Source: Antilocapra americana (taxonomy: Eukaryota; Chordata; Mammalia; Artiodactyla; Antilocapridae). Taken from it: 64,000 nt of DNA. Below are positions 10,700 to 21,977 of the stretch, piece after piece. The notes beneath the pieces were generated by a model. The model saw nothing but the letters and a program-made list of their open reading frames with translations, did no database searches and was not told the DNA's origin. The translations under genes and the position numbers were made by a program. Positions within the stretch are counted from its first letter, which is position 1, and every line of letters begins with the position of its first letter. The stretch spans positions 1,488,602 to 1,552,601 of the forward strand of contig ML660211.1 of assembly GCA_007570785.1 (NCBI GenBank), given 5' to 3'.

Positions 10700-11050
10700 A
10701 CAAATATGGTGACGGTATAAAAAATAAACAATGCCACTCACAAGTAGCAATTTAAGACAAAAATACACTGCAAATGAAAAGTGAGAGCAAAGTAAAAGAT
10801 ACATCAAGTAGCGCCATAAAGAGTATGACAATATCTATATCAGAAAAAGTCAGATTCAAGGAAGAGGTATCATATGTCATAAAGAGGATTGTTATGTAGT
10901 AATAAAAATGAAATCTATAAAAATGATATGTCCTGAATGGCTATATATCAGATACCATAACATTAAAGTATACAAAGCAAATGCTTTTAAAAAGATGTCA
11001 AAAGCATATATCCTCTAGCAAAGACCAAGTGGTCAGGAAAAAATCAAGAT
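10700..11050 (+). mobile_element. Possible old L1 ORF2 fragment
   Basis: Loose sense match to the early ORF2 region of old L1 (around atatctatatcagaaaaagt and aaagaggattgttatgtag). No open frame remains. Assigned by wording only. Confidence 0.4.
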
Positions 11051-11170
11051 GTAAAGAATTAGAAAATTACAACTACTAAGAATAACTTAATAGATACTAA
11101 CCTTTAAGAGGTCTAATTTTGAGCCCTACCAGCACCAGCTATACTTCTTTTTAAAAGTCTATAAACATTT

Positions 11171-12096
11171 CTATTTTGTTAAAGGAATATAACATATATT
11201 GTATTCAAATGTAATAAAATGAAAAGTATATATTACTATGCATTTACATAATTTTTAAATTAGACAATATTATTATACATTAAGTAATTTTCTCTTTTTT
11301 AATTTACTTAATTTAATTGGAGGCTAATTACTTTACAATATTGTCTTGGTGTTTTGCCATACATTGACATGAATCCACCACAGATGTGTTCCCCATCCTG
11401 AACCCCCCTTCCCATCTCCTTCCCCATCCCAACCCTCAGGGTCATACCAGTGTACCAGCCCCAGGCACCCTGTCAAATGCATCAAACCTGGACTGGCAAT
11501 CTGTTTCACATATGGTAATAGACATGTTTCAATGCTAGTCTCTCAAATCATCCCACCCTTGCCCTCTCCCACAGAGTCCAAAAGACTGTTCTATACATCT
11601 GCGTCTCTTTTGTTGTCTCACATATAGGGTTGTCATTACCATCTTTCTAAATTCCATATATATGGCGTTAGGATACTGTATTGGTGTTTTTCTTTCTGGC
11701 TTACTTCACTCTGTATAATAGGCTCCAGTTTTACCCACCTCATTAGAACTGATTCAAATGCATTCTTTTTAATGGCTGAGTAATATTCCATTGTGTATAT
11801 GTACCACAGCTTTCTTATCCATTCGTCTCCTAATGGACATCTAGGTTGCTTCCATGTCCTAGCTATTGTAAACAGTGCTGCGATGAACATTGGGGCACAT
11901 GTGTCTTTTCCAATTCTGGTTTCTTCAGTGTGTATGCCCAGCAGTGGGATTGCTGGGTCATATGGCAGTTCTATTTCTAGTTTTTTAAGGAATCTCCACA
12001 CTTTTCTCCATAGTGGCTGTACTAGTTTGCATTCCTACCAACAGTGTAAGAGGGTTCCCTTTTCTCCACACCTTTTCAGTATATATTGTTTGTAGT
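11171..12096 (-). mobile_element. L1 3' end, minus strand, with 18-bp TSD and extra 3' sequence
   Basis: Antisense L1 covering the ORF2 C-terminus and 3'UTR (about 11294-12096). Direct repeats aaaagtctataaacattt at 11153-11170 and 12097-12114 are a perfect 18-bp target duplication, and the target reads TT/AAAAATG on the sense strand. The normal L1 3' end lies at about 11294, so about 123 bp between it and the duplication (11171-11293) is not L1. That fits a 3' transduction carried with the L1. Confidence 0.88.
11636..12001 (-). pseudogene. L1 ORF2 C-terminal fragment
   Basis: A 121-codon open frame matching the end of L1 ORF2 (starts [20 protein letters not shown], contains [19 protein letters not shown]). 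It lacks the endonuclease, reverse transcriptase and upstream Cys-rich parts owing to 5' truncation at 12096. Not a functional gene. Confidence 0.92.
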
Positions 12097-12144
12097 AAAA
12101 GTCTATAAACATTTTTAAAATAATATGTGAGTACAATAAGAAAA

Positions 12145-12361
12145 TGCTTCCCAGGTGGCTCAGTGGTAAAGAATCCACCTGCCAATGCAGGAGTCACAGG
12201 AGATGTGGGTTCAATACCTTGGTAGGGAATTTCCCCTGGAGTAGGAAGTGACAACTCACTCCAGTACTCTTGCCTGGAAAATTCCATGGACAAATGAGCC
12301 TGGCGGACTACAGTCCATGGGGTCACAAAGAGTTAGACATGACTTGGCTGAGCACACACAC
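12145..12361 (+). mobile_element. Bov-tA SINE
   Basis: Sense Bov-tA from tgcttcccaggtggctcagt to gactggctgagc-type tail followed by a short CA run. A weak ataag-like match flanks both ends; the duplication is not certain. Confidence 0.9.
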
Positions 12362-13285
12362 CATAAGGAAACTAACTCAAGAAAGATACACCAATGAAAC
12401 AGAATAAGGAGCTTAATAAGAATAAGATCCTAGTACTTATATAAAGGAAATTATTATATGACATTATAGTATAAAAGTGGCATTGCAAATGAGTTCACAA
12501 TTATTATTTTGGAAAAATAAACTGGATCCTCAGTTAATTTCAGATATTAAAAAATTGATTAATGAGTTATGAATAAAAAATTAAACATAAAACATCAGCA
12601 ATAAAAACTGGTGAATATTTGCACTATGTAGAAGTATTTTTCTGCCTAAAATTACCAAGGAATGATCTTAAAATCTAGACTGATATATTTGGTTATGTAA
12701 GATTCAAAAGTTTTGTTCAGAAAAAAACAGACAATTATACTTTAATAAAAAATCAAAATTGAAAGGTAAACAACAGATCCATAATAAGTAAGAAAAATAT
12801 TAAAATATATAGTATATAAAGAGCTCTAATGCCTAAGTTGCCAGCTATCCCAGTATAAATGAATATTTTATATTAATATAACTAATATATTTAATAATAT
12901 TTACAGTAAAGCAAATTAAAATAACTACATGGAAACTAGTGAAGTAGATAAAAATGAGTTTGTGTGTTCATTTGTAAGTAAACAGAGTGCAAATCAGTGC
13001 AAGTTTCTAGGGAGAATTTTCCAAGTATGTATCCAAGGGTATGAAATGCAGATATCCCTTTTAGATGTAAATCTCAATTTTCTAAATTTATAATAAAACA
13101 ATTAATATATGAGTAAGATTTGTTTGTATAATAAGCTATTTCAAAAAATTAAGTCAACAAACTGAATCATTAACAATAGTATTCTGATAATTAAATTATA
13201 GTTCATTAATAGGAAGTACCTTAAAGAGCCATCAAAATTATGCTACAGAAAAACATGTGATACTAGAAAACATATACTGAGACGG
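12362..13285. other. No gene; very AT-rich
   Basis: Strongly AT-rich DNA with several short TA-rich runs near 12800-12900. Nothing coding or family-specific is recognised. Confidence 0.45.
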
Positions 13286-13496
13286 TGTTGTGCTTAGTTG
13301 CTCAGTAGTGTCCAACTCTTTGTGACCCCGTGGACTGTAGCCTGCCAGGCTCCTCTGTCTATGGATATTCTCCAAGCGAAAATACTGGAGTGGGTTGCCA
13401 TGCCCTTCTCCAGGGGATCTTCCCAACCCAGGGATTGAACCAGGGTCTCCTGCATTGCAGGCAGATTCTTTACCAGCTGAATTATCAGGGAAGCCC
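13286..13496 (-). mobile_element. Bov-tA/Bov-A2 SINE
   Basis: Minus-strand Bov SINE from gttgctcagtagtgtccaac to the tRNA-like head attatcagggaagccc. Near-identical 8-9 bp flanks (tactgaga left, tattgaga right) are probably a mutated target duplication. Confidence 0.92.
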
Positions 13497-13748
13497 TCTA
13501 TTGAGATTAAGTAGATACAAATAATATAGGCATACATACATACACATAAGCACATGTTGTATATGTATATTAACCCACTTAAGAGTATTTGGTGAATATA
13601 AAACAGCATATATCTAGTTTAACAGAATTTGTGCATAACAAGCATGTAAGACAAGAAATTTTCACCAAAAAAACTAAGTATTTTAAAATAAGGTTTTGCT
13701 CTTTCTATGTAAAGAAATACTATGCAGGCATTAAAAGCACATCACAGA

Positions 13749-13831
13749 ACCTCTGGTTGATTCATGTTGATGTGTGGCAGAAACCAACACAATACTGTAA
13801 TTATCCTCCAACTGAAAATATATAATTTTTG
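13749..13831 (+). mobile_element. 83-bp L1 3'-tail insertion with TSD
   Basis: Only the last 83 bp of a sense L1 3'UTR (gattcatgttgatgtgtggc through tatcctccaactg) lie between 18-bp direct repeats: ttaaaagcacatcacaga at 13731 and the same with one change at 13832. An extreme case of 5' truncation. Confidence 0.88.
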
Positions 13832-13849
13832 TTAAAAGTACATCACAGA

Positions 13850-14195
13850 GAAACATTTAATAGCATGGAAAAAATAACTTGCAAAGTGTTGAAGAAAAAC
13901 ATCAGGTAAAATCACACATGTGAGTGATTTTACAACAAAACACTGTTGTAAACATTTCAAAATAGCTAGACGGACAAATACAAAAATATTAACAGTGCCT
14001 GTAGGTGGACAGAAGAGATTTTGTAGCTACAGAAAGTTTTGTTTTTGATTGAAAAGATATTCAACAATGAACATTATTCTGGTAGCTAGTCTTCTAATGA
14101 GAAAAGGATTTTATGAAAGCTATTTTTAGAATACCCAAGTTGCTTATAAGGCTAAATAAAACAAGGTCTTCAAAAGCTAGTTCTATTGAGCCTAT
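13850..14195. other. No gene; small palindrome
   Basis: Unique AT-rich DNA with a small imperfect palindrome at 13907-13932 (arms taaaatcac / gtgatttta, 8-base centre). No other feature seen. Confidence 0.5.
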
Positions 14196-14510
14196 TTTGT
14201 AGAAAAATGACAAACTTAGAGAATGAACTTATGGTTCCCAGAGGAAGAATGAGGGGAGGGATAGTTAGGGAGTTTGGGATGGACATGTGCACACTGCTGT
14301 ACTTAAAATGGATGACCAGCAAGGACCTACTGCACAGTACAGGGGACTCTGCGCTGTGTTATGCAGCAGCCTGGATGCGAGGGGAGGTTGGGAGAGAATG
14401 GATACATGTATATGTATGGCTAAGCCCCTTTGCTGTCCACCTGAAACTATTACAATATTGTTAATTATCTATACTCCAATACAAAATAAAAAGCTTAATG
14501 AAAAAAAGAA
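14196..14510 (+). mobile_element. Older L1 3'UTR
   Basis: Sense L1 3'UTR: gagaatgaacttatggttcc, the aaggacctactgcacagtac block, ctatactccaatacaaaata and an A-rich tail. Same block order as the old L1 at 5.4-5.85 kb, so the same older ruminant/artiodactyl type. No ORF2 remains. Confidence 0.8.
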
Positions 14511-14537
14511 AAAAAATAATAGTGAATTATGAATGAA

Positions 14538-14613
14538 GTGACAGGTGAGCCTAATGTGCTGCAGTCCATGGGGTCACAAAGAGTGGGATACAACTTGGCA
14601 ACTGAGCAACAAT
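14538..14613 (+). mobile_element. Bov-A tail fragment (76 bp)
   Basis: Only the BovB-derived SINE/LINE tail is present (gcagtccatggggtcacaaa, caacttggcaactgagcaac). Near-direct flanks (atgaatgaag left, acgaatgaaa right) suggest a short insertion with a mutated target duplication. Confidence 0.8.
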
Positions 14614-14788
14614 AACGAATGAAATCATACTTCTAACCTAAAAAAAAAATAACTCTTTATTAAACAAAATCTAATCGAGGCACAAAATAATGTTCTTTTA
14701 CTAACACAAGTGCTTTTATCAGTTCTATCTTATATGTTTATCATAATGACAATGAGAACAATGATATAGTTACTCTTTTGATATATTA

Positions 14789-15271
14789 CTTTCCCACTGT
14801 TGCTGTAACAAATTACCACAAACTCAGTGGCCCAAAGCAACACAAGTTCATTATATTACAGTTCTGAAGGTCAGAAGTCCAAACTAGGCCCCACTGGGCT
14901 GAAGGCAAGGTGTAAGCAGGGCTGCAGTCCTTCTAGAGGCTCCAGGGGAGAATCCATTTTCTTGCCTTTTTCAGCTTCTAGAGACTGCCTGTCTTCACAG
15001 GCTTTTCCATCTTACAAATCAGCAAAAGCTTTCTTCTTTCTTTCTCACACGCATCACTCACTTCTCTTTCACATTTAAGGACACTCCTGATTACACTGGA
15101 CCCATCTGGATAATCCAGGAGCATCTCCCTATTTTAAGGTCGGATGATTAGTGCGCAACCTTAATTCCATCTGCCACTTTAATTCCCTTGGTCATGAAAG
15201 GTAACATTCTCAGCTCTGGGATTTAGGAGGTGAACATCTTTGGGGGACCACTATCCTCTCTACCAGAGATG
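14789..15271 (-). mobile_element. MLT1-type MaLR solo LTR
   Basis: About 480 bp with the antisense block order of an MLT1-class LTR: tgttgctgtaacaaattacc, ttacagttctgaaggtcaga, gaggctccaggggagaatcc, ggataatccaggagcatctc, then aacatctttgggggaccact. No internal sequence adjoins it. Subfamily not determined. Confidence 0.68.
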
Positions 15272-15772
15272 ACTATAAATATTTACAATGAATGGACATT
15301 TGTTTAACTAACTCAACAATATATATTGAAACCTTGCTAAGGGATGGAAACTATTCTATGTACTGAGGATAAAAAGGCAAGCAAAATAGAAATGTTTCTT
15401 CAAAGAGCCATTACAGACTTGTTCCAGTGTTAGTATCAGCCTTAATTTTCCATTTATTTCTGTTTTGCTTTGTATGCATGGTACAGAAAAAAAAATCCTG
15501 ATTCTTAAAGGTGAGTGCTACTAATAACCTCAGAATTTAGTCACTCATTCAAAAAGTATCTACTGACTATCACCCATGGACTGAGACCCATAAAAATGCA
15601 CTTGGGATTAAAACAATAAACCAGAAACAGTCTTTGTTCACATGCAGTGATATAAAATGTGAAGGTTTATGAATGAGATGACAAGCGTTGCAAGTTCTAA
15701 CCAGAAAAGCCAATATGCATAAAATATTTATGGAGAAACGTATTATTCTGGAAAGCCTATTGTGTGCCCTTC
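15272..15772. other. No gene recognised
   Basis: Unique-looking DNA between the LTR and a SINE; no repeat or coding signal I can support. Confidence 0.45.
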
Positions 15773-15955
15773 AGGCTTCCCTGGTGGCTCAGACAATTCG
15801 ACCCCTGAGTCAGGAAGATCCCCTGGAGAAGGGAGTGGCAACCCACTCTAGTATTCCTGCCTGGAGTCTTCCATGGACAGAAGAGCCTGGTGAGCTACAG
15901 TCCATGAGGTCACAAAGTCAGATGTAACCGAGCAACTAGCACTTTTCTTTTTCAC
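15773..15955 (+). mobile_element. Bov-tA SINE with internal deletion
   Basis: Sense Bov-tA from aggcttccctggtggctcag. About 35 bp of the tRNA-related part is missing (ctcagacaattcgacccctg joins head to middle). Ends with the full tail gaggtcacaaagtcagatg and a (CTTTT)-like run. Confidence 0.9.
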
Positions 15956-16526
15956 TTTTTAAGGAATATTTTGAGAATGTGTGCTTACTTTTAATAAAGT
16001 TTTTTATTTACTTGTAGGTATAAATGCATGCATGTATCTATCTATATATATAAATATCTATACATATATACTGAACATGTATACACATACTGCCTAGTGA
16101 AAGCTGAACCAAACCCTTGAGAAAGTGCCACTAAAATTTTTATCATATAAATTTGCTTTGAAAGCCACTACTTCAATTAAATGGGGTAGGTTTATTGTAA
16201 TCTTAAAAGAAGAGTTGTCATATAATGCTGGTAGTGGTTTTCATGCTTTTCTCTTTAATTTTTCTGAAAGTGTGATCTTCACTAGAGTTGGCTCCAGATA
16301 TCCTTCTTCTGGGATGAGGACCGAGAATCCTTCAAGAGTGAGATTCTGTACCGAGCAGTGAACCTTTATAAATAGAATTCTGAACAAAGTCTTGAAAAAA
16401 GAATTTGCTATATTCCTTTATCTCCCTCATCAGTGTATCAATAATAAGGGATTACAGAGTTTTATGTGCAGAGAAAATACCCCTATTTACTATTAAGAAT
16501 CACTCAATAGATTGGAGTTGAAAAGA
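15956..16526. other. No gene; TA-rich run
   Basis: AT-rich DNA with a mixed ATCT/TA low-complexity run at about 16032-16072. No other feature. Confidence 0.45.
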
Positions 16527-16680
16527 AGGGTGACCATAGGTAAAACCAAAGCTATCTCACCCATGGGTTTCAATTCCTCTGCCTCCCAGTTTGCTGGGAA
16601 CTTTCCAGCTTTGAACCCTAAAAATCCTACATCTAGGGAAACCCCTCAATCCCAAGCAAACTGGGATGGTTGATTACCCT
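16527..16680. mobile_element. Small hAT-like MITE remnant
   Basis: A 154-bp block with roughly inverted termini: agggtgaccata at the left and tggttgattaccct at the right. The inner blocks (cagtttgctgggaactttcc, tagggaaacccctcaatccc) resemble a MER58-like non-autonomous hAT family. No clean 8-bp duplication is visible. Confidence 0.5.
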
Positions 16681-17250
16681 AATTCTGTTTCTGAACATTA
16701 TGAGGAAGGAAAGAGAAACAGAAAGGAGAAAAGTAGAGTAATCATGGCCCCCAATTAAAAAAAGAGAATAATGTGGTGGGTGGGGCTACCACTTCCTAAC
16801 CTTGAGCAAGACCCATCAGAATAACCATGGAGGGGTTCTGTGGTCAGACAGCTTGAAGACCACTTTCTCCAGATGCCTCTCTCTCAGTACAGGATTCAGA
16901 GAGGAAAGAGTAGCCAGCAAAGGGCCTCCTGCAGACTCTGGAATGGATAAGAAAAGGGAAGACCAGTGGGCTGTAGGACATACCAGATAACCAGACCTAC
17001 AGCCAGTGGAAGCCAACTTGAAAGAGACCAAATTAGTGGTTATATCAGCCTCAGATTTTATCTACAAATGCCTGCAGGGGAGAGAACCCAAGTAAATAGA
17101 GACACTGCCCCAGATACCAAAGGAGACCAAAACGTCTCACGCCTGGGCTCCACTTCCTCTGCCTACTCACACTGCATACCCATATCCCTTCCCTCACAGA
17201 TGCATACTGAAAGTCTCCAATGGAGTAAACACTCATGTCCGAGAAAGACT
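16681..17250. other. No gene recognised
   Basis: Moderately GC-rich unique DNA. Overlapping short frames on both strands (16.80-17.30 kb) have no family resemblance or clear splice signals. Confidence 0.45.
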
Positions 17251-17456
17251 GCATGCATGCTCAGCCGCTCAGTCGTGCCCAACTCTGTGACCCCATGAAC
17301 TATAGCCCTCCAGGCTCCTCTGTCCATGGAATTTTCCAGGCAAAAATGCTGGGGTGGGTTGCCATTTCCTACTCCAGGGAATCTTCCTGATCTGGGGATA
17401 GGACCCACATCTCCTGCATCTCTGCATCAGCATCTGGATTATTTCACCACTGCACC
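17251..17456 (-). mobile_element. Bov-A2 SINE
   Basis: Minus-strand Bov SINE: gctcagccgctcagtcgtgc start, gaattttccaggcaaaaatg core, and a degenerate head (atctggattatttcaccact). Confidence 0.9.
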
Positions 17457-18191
17457 AAGAATAGACTGAACATTATCCAGAAGGACTGCTTCAACTATCA
17501 GATTACATTAAACTTTAAATCATATTGTATATAGGCAAAGCAAAGGACTACACTGTTTTTGCGTATCTGAGTTTCAGCAGAAGTTTTGCAATAGGTGATC
17601 CTGCTAAAGTTACGCAGCTACACAGGGTGACCTGCTGAGGCTGCTGAGACTCTCCCATCAAAAGATGCCAGTCTTCTAAAGTGAGTGCCTATAGTCTGGC
17701 TCTACTTTCCAGTGGAAGCAAAGTTCTCTGCTATTTTTAGTCAATCATCAAACACTGAAGTGCCTTAAGGGTACTTACCTAACACTGTACTTGGTTCTTG
17801 CCTTACATGGTAAGGAAACAAGCTAACAGCTCTTGTCCTTAATTAGTTTTCTTTACTAAAATAGGGTTCATCTCCAATTTCTGACTCCCTTTGGATTCAT
17901 GTAAGCAAAGCTTTTACCACAGCACTGAAACTAAAAGGAAAAAATAACATCATTCTGATTCACATACCCACTCAGAGCCTTCAGCATCCTAGCTGCCCAA
18001 GAGACCTTTAAGAGCTCAGACCCTCTTTGAAACAGCAGTGAATCCTTTAAATCTAGAGGATTATGTTTCTGAAAGATTGGAAAGGGAAAAATCCTCTTTT
18101 ATAAGAAATCCTCCTAAGATATCATAAATCCAATAGTAATTTTTCTTGATATACTAGAGTCAAGCTGGTTTATGTTATTTAGGATATATGT
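17457..18191. other. No recognised repeat
   Basis: Unique-looking DNA leading into the 201-codon open frame. No repeat family recognised. Confidence 0.45.
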
Positions 18192-18797
18192 TTGCTTATG
18201 TTTATAAAACATGTTCTCCTAGAGACCAAGGTGTCGAGTACATTTTCTTCTGATCAAAATTGTAAATTAATGTTTAAAGACCATTTGAAAGTACACGGAT
18301 GGCAGAACCTGAGCTATTCCCCTAACACAACTATGCTTCTGCATCCTTTCAACCATCTGCACAGTCTGAGTAAACTGACAACTGCAGGCAGTCAGATCAC
18401 TTTTGTCACAAGGAAGAATGGTTACTTTTATACGAGAAAGGAAAAAATAAAAAGGAATCCGCATCCAGCTACCCCATCCAGAGAAATCAAGCTTTCCCTT
18501 GCACTCACCATAAAAGTCAGTAATTGCGGACACAATCAGAAGTTCGGGAACAATCAAGCAGTTAATGAAGGTGAGATTTCTGCAGAGCAGACTCACAAAA
18601 AGCAAGGAACTCAAAGCTTTGACTGTGATCGTGAACTGACATTAAGAGAGGAGACATCTGCTGATCACAGTACCAAGGTCAGGATAAGACTGCTCCACAA
18701 AGATTGTGTGATGGAGACAAGCCTATGCAAATTTCAGCTATGCCATCTGACCACCAGCTGGTCCAGGTACCCCGTGATACTTACTGATAGACATTAG
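18192..18797 (+). other. 201-codon open frame in unique DNA, coding status doubtful
   Basis: The longest open stretch in the window that is not an LINE or its antisense. The open reading begins at a TTG; the first ATG is two codons in (18198). The predicted peptide has no signal peptide, membrane segment, low-complexity run or family motif I recognise. Potential splice sites lie inside (gaaggtgaga near 18570; ttctgcag near 18586), and a 115-codon frame is open on the opposite strand at 18267-18614. No promoter or polyadenylation context is evident. It may be chance, an old pseudogene or a noncoding-RNA exon. Confidence 0.25.
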
Positions 18798-19505
18798 GGC
18801 AGGAGGGGATTTAAGACTGGGATCTGGGAGAACTAAAATATAGTGAATGGCTCTAGTGGTTGAAAAAGACTAGACCGACTGCAACTCAACAATCTCTGTA
18901 AGGTCATGAAAAAGTCATCTCCTTATGCTCTTTGCTTTCTTGGACCACTTGTTTTACTGCAACCAACAGGAAAGACGGACAGAAGCTGAGGTTACTTCGT
19001 TGTTCACTCCAATAGTGAGCAATCTCAAGAATAAATATTCTTTAAGACGAAGAAGTATTTGTGCTTGCCTACAAAGTGTACCTTATTTAAGAAGGATTTG
19101 AGAAAAATCACTACTTAATTTTTAATATATATATATGTGTATACACAGGAAATTCAATGTAATTTAACAAAACCAGATTCTTGTAGGAATGAATTCTTGT
19201 GTTTTTTAAAATATTATGCTAAGCTCTTTTATGAAAATGAAGATCCTACATTAAAGAAAGCAGCACTCATCTTCTATATTTATCAATCTGTACTGTCAAA
19301 TATTAGGCTATCCTGCATCAGGATACACAATGATCAAGCATGAGAAGAAGAAAGTAACCAAAAAGTATCTGCTTTCAAACAGGGTAACATTTAAAACATT
19401 TCAGAAATCCAATTTTTCTTTTCTACTCATCATGGCTTCCTAAAAGATTAGGAAGCATTTTGCCTAATTATTTAGATACACAAACATAAATATATATGTA
19501 TATAT
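18798..19505. other. No gene recognised
   Basis: AT-rich DNA with small TA runs (19120-19142, 19485-19505). No further feature recognised. Confidence 0.45.
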
Positions 19506-19727
19506 GGGCTTCCCTGGTAGCTCAATTGGTAAAGAATCTGCCTGCAATGCAAGAGACCTGGGTTCGATCCCTGGGTTGGGAATGGTAACCATGCCCTGGA
19601 GGAGGACATGGTAACCTACGGAAGTATTCTTGCCTGGAGAAAACCTAAGGACAGAGGAGCCTGGCAGGCTACAGCCATGGAGTCACAGAGTCGGACATGA
19701 CTGAGTGGCTAAGCACAGTACAGCACC
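19506..19727 (+). mobile_element. Bov-tA SINE (first of tandem pair)
   Basis: Sense Bov-tA from gggcttccctggtagctcaa to ctaagcacagtacagcacc. Flanked by TA-rich strings (tatatgtatatat left, tatatccatata right) that are probably the target duplication. Confidence 0.93.
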
Positions 19728-19747
19728 TGTGTGTGTATATCCATATA

Positions 19748-19965
19748 GGGCTTCCCAGGTGGGGACAGTGGTAAAGAATCCACCTGCCAGAGCAAGAGAT
19801 GGGAGGGACGAGGGTTCAACCCCAGGATCGGGAAGATTCCCCGGGAGTAGGAAACGGCAACCACTCCAGTATTCGTACCTGGGAAATTCCATGGACAGAG
19901 GAGCCTGGCGGGGTTGGGCTACAGTCCACAGGGTCGCAAAGAGTCAGGCAGGATTGAGCAACTTA
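19748..19965 (+). mobile_element. Bov-tA SINE (second of tandem pair)
   Basis: Second sense Bov-tA, 20 bp after the first, from gggcttcccaggtggggaca to gagcaacttagcacacgcg. It runs straight into a CA microsatellite. Confidence 0.93.
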
Positions 19966-19975
19966 GCACACGCGT

Positions 19976-20008
<33 letters not shown>
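19966..20008. repeat. (CA)n microsatellite in a SINE tail
   Basis: About 43 bp of CA repeat beginning with a cgcgtg interruption at the 3' tail of the Bov-tA. Length-variable class. Confidence 0.95.
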
Positions 20009-20010
<2 letters not shown>

Positions 20011-20929
20011 GAAACACCAGATAGAAAGTATGTGGATTGACAAGGATGAGACTATTTTTACTTCAAACAACACTGAATTTTACATACACACAAATTTCAA
20101 CTTTTTACTTGGAAAAGTTTGCATATTGTAAGGATTTAAATTTTAAAGTAAACTTGCTAAGTATCTTAGATCTTGTATCCTTTATTCATTCATGTGTCTT
20201 ATATAAAACATGAATACATGGCCACTCATGGACTGACATGGCAGGGGGGAGCTGGGGACATCTCTTTGCAGCTTGCATTATTTTAGAAAATTTTTATCTT
20301 TGTTTATAAAACCCTAAATCGACCCTCTCATGAGTCTAGTCTGAGACTGACTGTTGGAGTGGGACTGACCGAGGCTGATCTGCAGCTGTGGAATCAAGTG
20401 AGCAGAAACTAAACACGGTATTCCAGGGGAAGGCAATGGGCACAGTGCAAAGGTGATACTGGCAAAGTGCCAAAACCAGGTCCTCAAATGCAGGCCCTTG
20501 AACTTGGATTAGCAAAAAGGAGCCAGTTGTCTAAGAGTGGGGTTTGCACCCCAGAACCAGAAGCTGAGCCAGGAAACGTTTCCAAAGGCATCAGTTCACA
20601 CAGGCAAAGTCCTGGAAAAGAAATGACTCCTCTTACACATTTCACATCCTTTTTCTCTCCGTTACAGAGTTTAATATTCTCCAGAGTTCATGGTACCCTG
20701 TCATCGTGGGTCTAAAACCAGACCTCTTCATATGTTCTGTTTCTTTTGACCCTTACTTCACACTTTCCTTTTCCATAGGAACCGTTCTGATGTATTTAAA
20801 CACATACTTTTGTTTGTACGTGCTCTGAAATTCTGTATTGTGTTTTTGTGCCATGTACGCCAATTTTCATTTACATAAGTGGAGCTTCGCTTTGTATTTC
20901 CTTTCATTTTTACCTTTTCAACTCAGAAT
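20009..20929. other. No gene recognised
   Basis: Unique-looking DNA. An 82-codon plus-strand frame at 20467-20715 has no recognisable features. Confidence 0.45.
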
Positions 20930-21328
20930 TGTACTTAAGCTCTATGTCTATAGCTGTCTGCTATCCAGCCCATGGTACAGAGCTTCTGCTCGGCTCCCCA
21001 GGTAGTAGGTGCATCACATTATAGCTGCCCACTGCGCCTGTAATTGACAGCCTCCCCTTCTCACCACCACAAACAGCGCTGCAATAAACAGGCTCAGCTA
21101 TGTCTCCTGTGGATCTGTGAAACAATGTGAAATACTTGTCCAGAGGAAGACTGGACTGTAGACTACTTGATGAAACACGGTACTTAATATATCAAGGTAA
21201 CACCTGGTTGCCATAGTAATATATTCTCCTACCTGTACCATAGAAAGGTTTCAATAATTCTCCATCCATGAAAATCTTGGAATTGTCTCCATCCATGAAA
21301 AAGCTTGGAAAAACTCGGAACGGTTGTC
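20930..21328 (-). mobile_element. Ancient L1 fragment (part 1)
   Basis: The block aacagcgctgcaataaaca and its surroundings resemble the antisense of an old L1 ORF2 C-terminus. Highly diverged. A DNA transposon (21329-21540) separates it from the next L1 blocks. Confidence 0.45.
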
Positions 21329-21540
21329 AGTGAAAGGGTTGGCAAACTATGACCTGTGGACTAGCTGCCCATTTTTATAAATAAAATTTTATTGGAATAC
21401 AGCCATGCCCATTCGTTTATGTATTGTCTATGGTTGCTTTCATGCTATGACAGAGTTGAGTAATTGTCACAAAAGTAGTGGTATGGTCTGCCAAGCCTAA
21501 AATGTTTACTATATGACCCTTTAAGAAAACGTTTGATGAT
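21329..21540. mobile_element. hAT-type DNA transposon remnant (MER33-like)
   Basis: Starts cagtgaaagggttggcaaac and contains aaataaaattttattggaat, tatgtattgtctatggttgc and cctaaaatgtttactatatg, ending gaccctttaagaaaacgttt. This is the known non-autonomous element with aggttggcaaac termini; a second copy lies at 26.1 kb. The family label is from memory. Confidence 0.65.
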
Positions 21541-21977
21541 ACCTAAGTGACATTTCACTACTGTTTTAATATTTATTTCTCTGATTACTTGAATTTGAGC
21601 ATTCCTACATACCCCACTGACCTTTTAGTTTTCCTTTTTAGGGAATTGTGTATTTGTACACTTTGGAATTTCTTTCTTTTTCTTTTTATAGGCAAGAGTT
21701 CATTACAGTCTAGATAGTAACTGAATGTTAGTATTAGGCAAAAGTCTTCCCCATTCTGTCAGCTTCCTAATAATTCTGTATATGGTAAATTTTGAAGAAA
21801 ACTCTAACTTAGGTATCAAATTTATCACAGTGTGACTTAGACTTTGAGGTTTAAAAAGTCTTTCAACTACACTGTGTTGAGCTTTATCAAATGTTTTATT
21901 TTTATTTTTTATTTTTCATTTATCAAAATAGTCACATTTCTCTTTCAGTCTATTAATGCAGTGAATCACATAAATTT
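21541..21977 (-). mobile_element. Ancient L1 fragment (part 2)
   Basis: Antisense old L1 blocks in order from the ORF2 C-terminal half (tttctctgattacttgaa) toward the reverse-transcriptase half (gctttatcaaatgttttatt, cagtctattaatgcagtgaa). Interrupted at 21977 by a younger L1. Confidence 0.55.
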
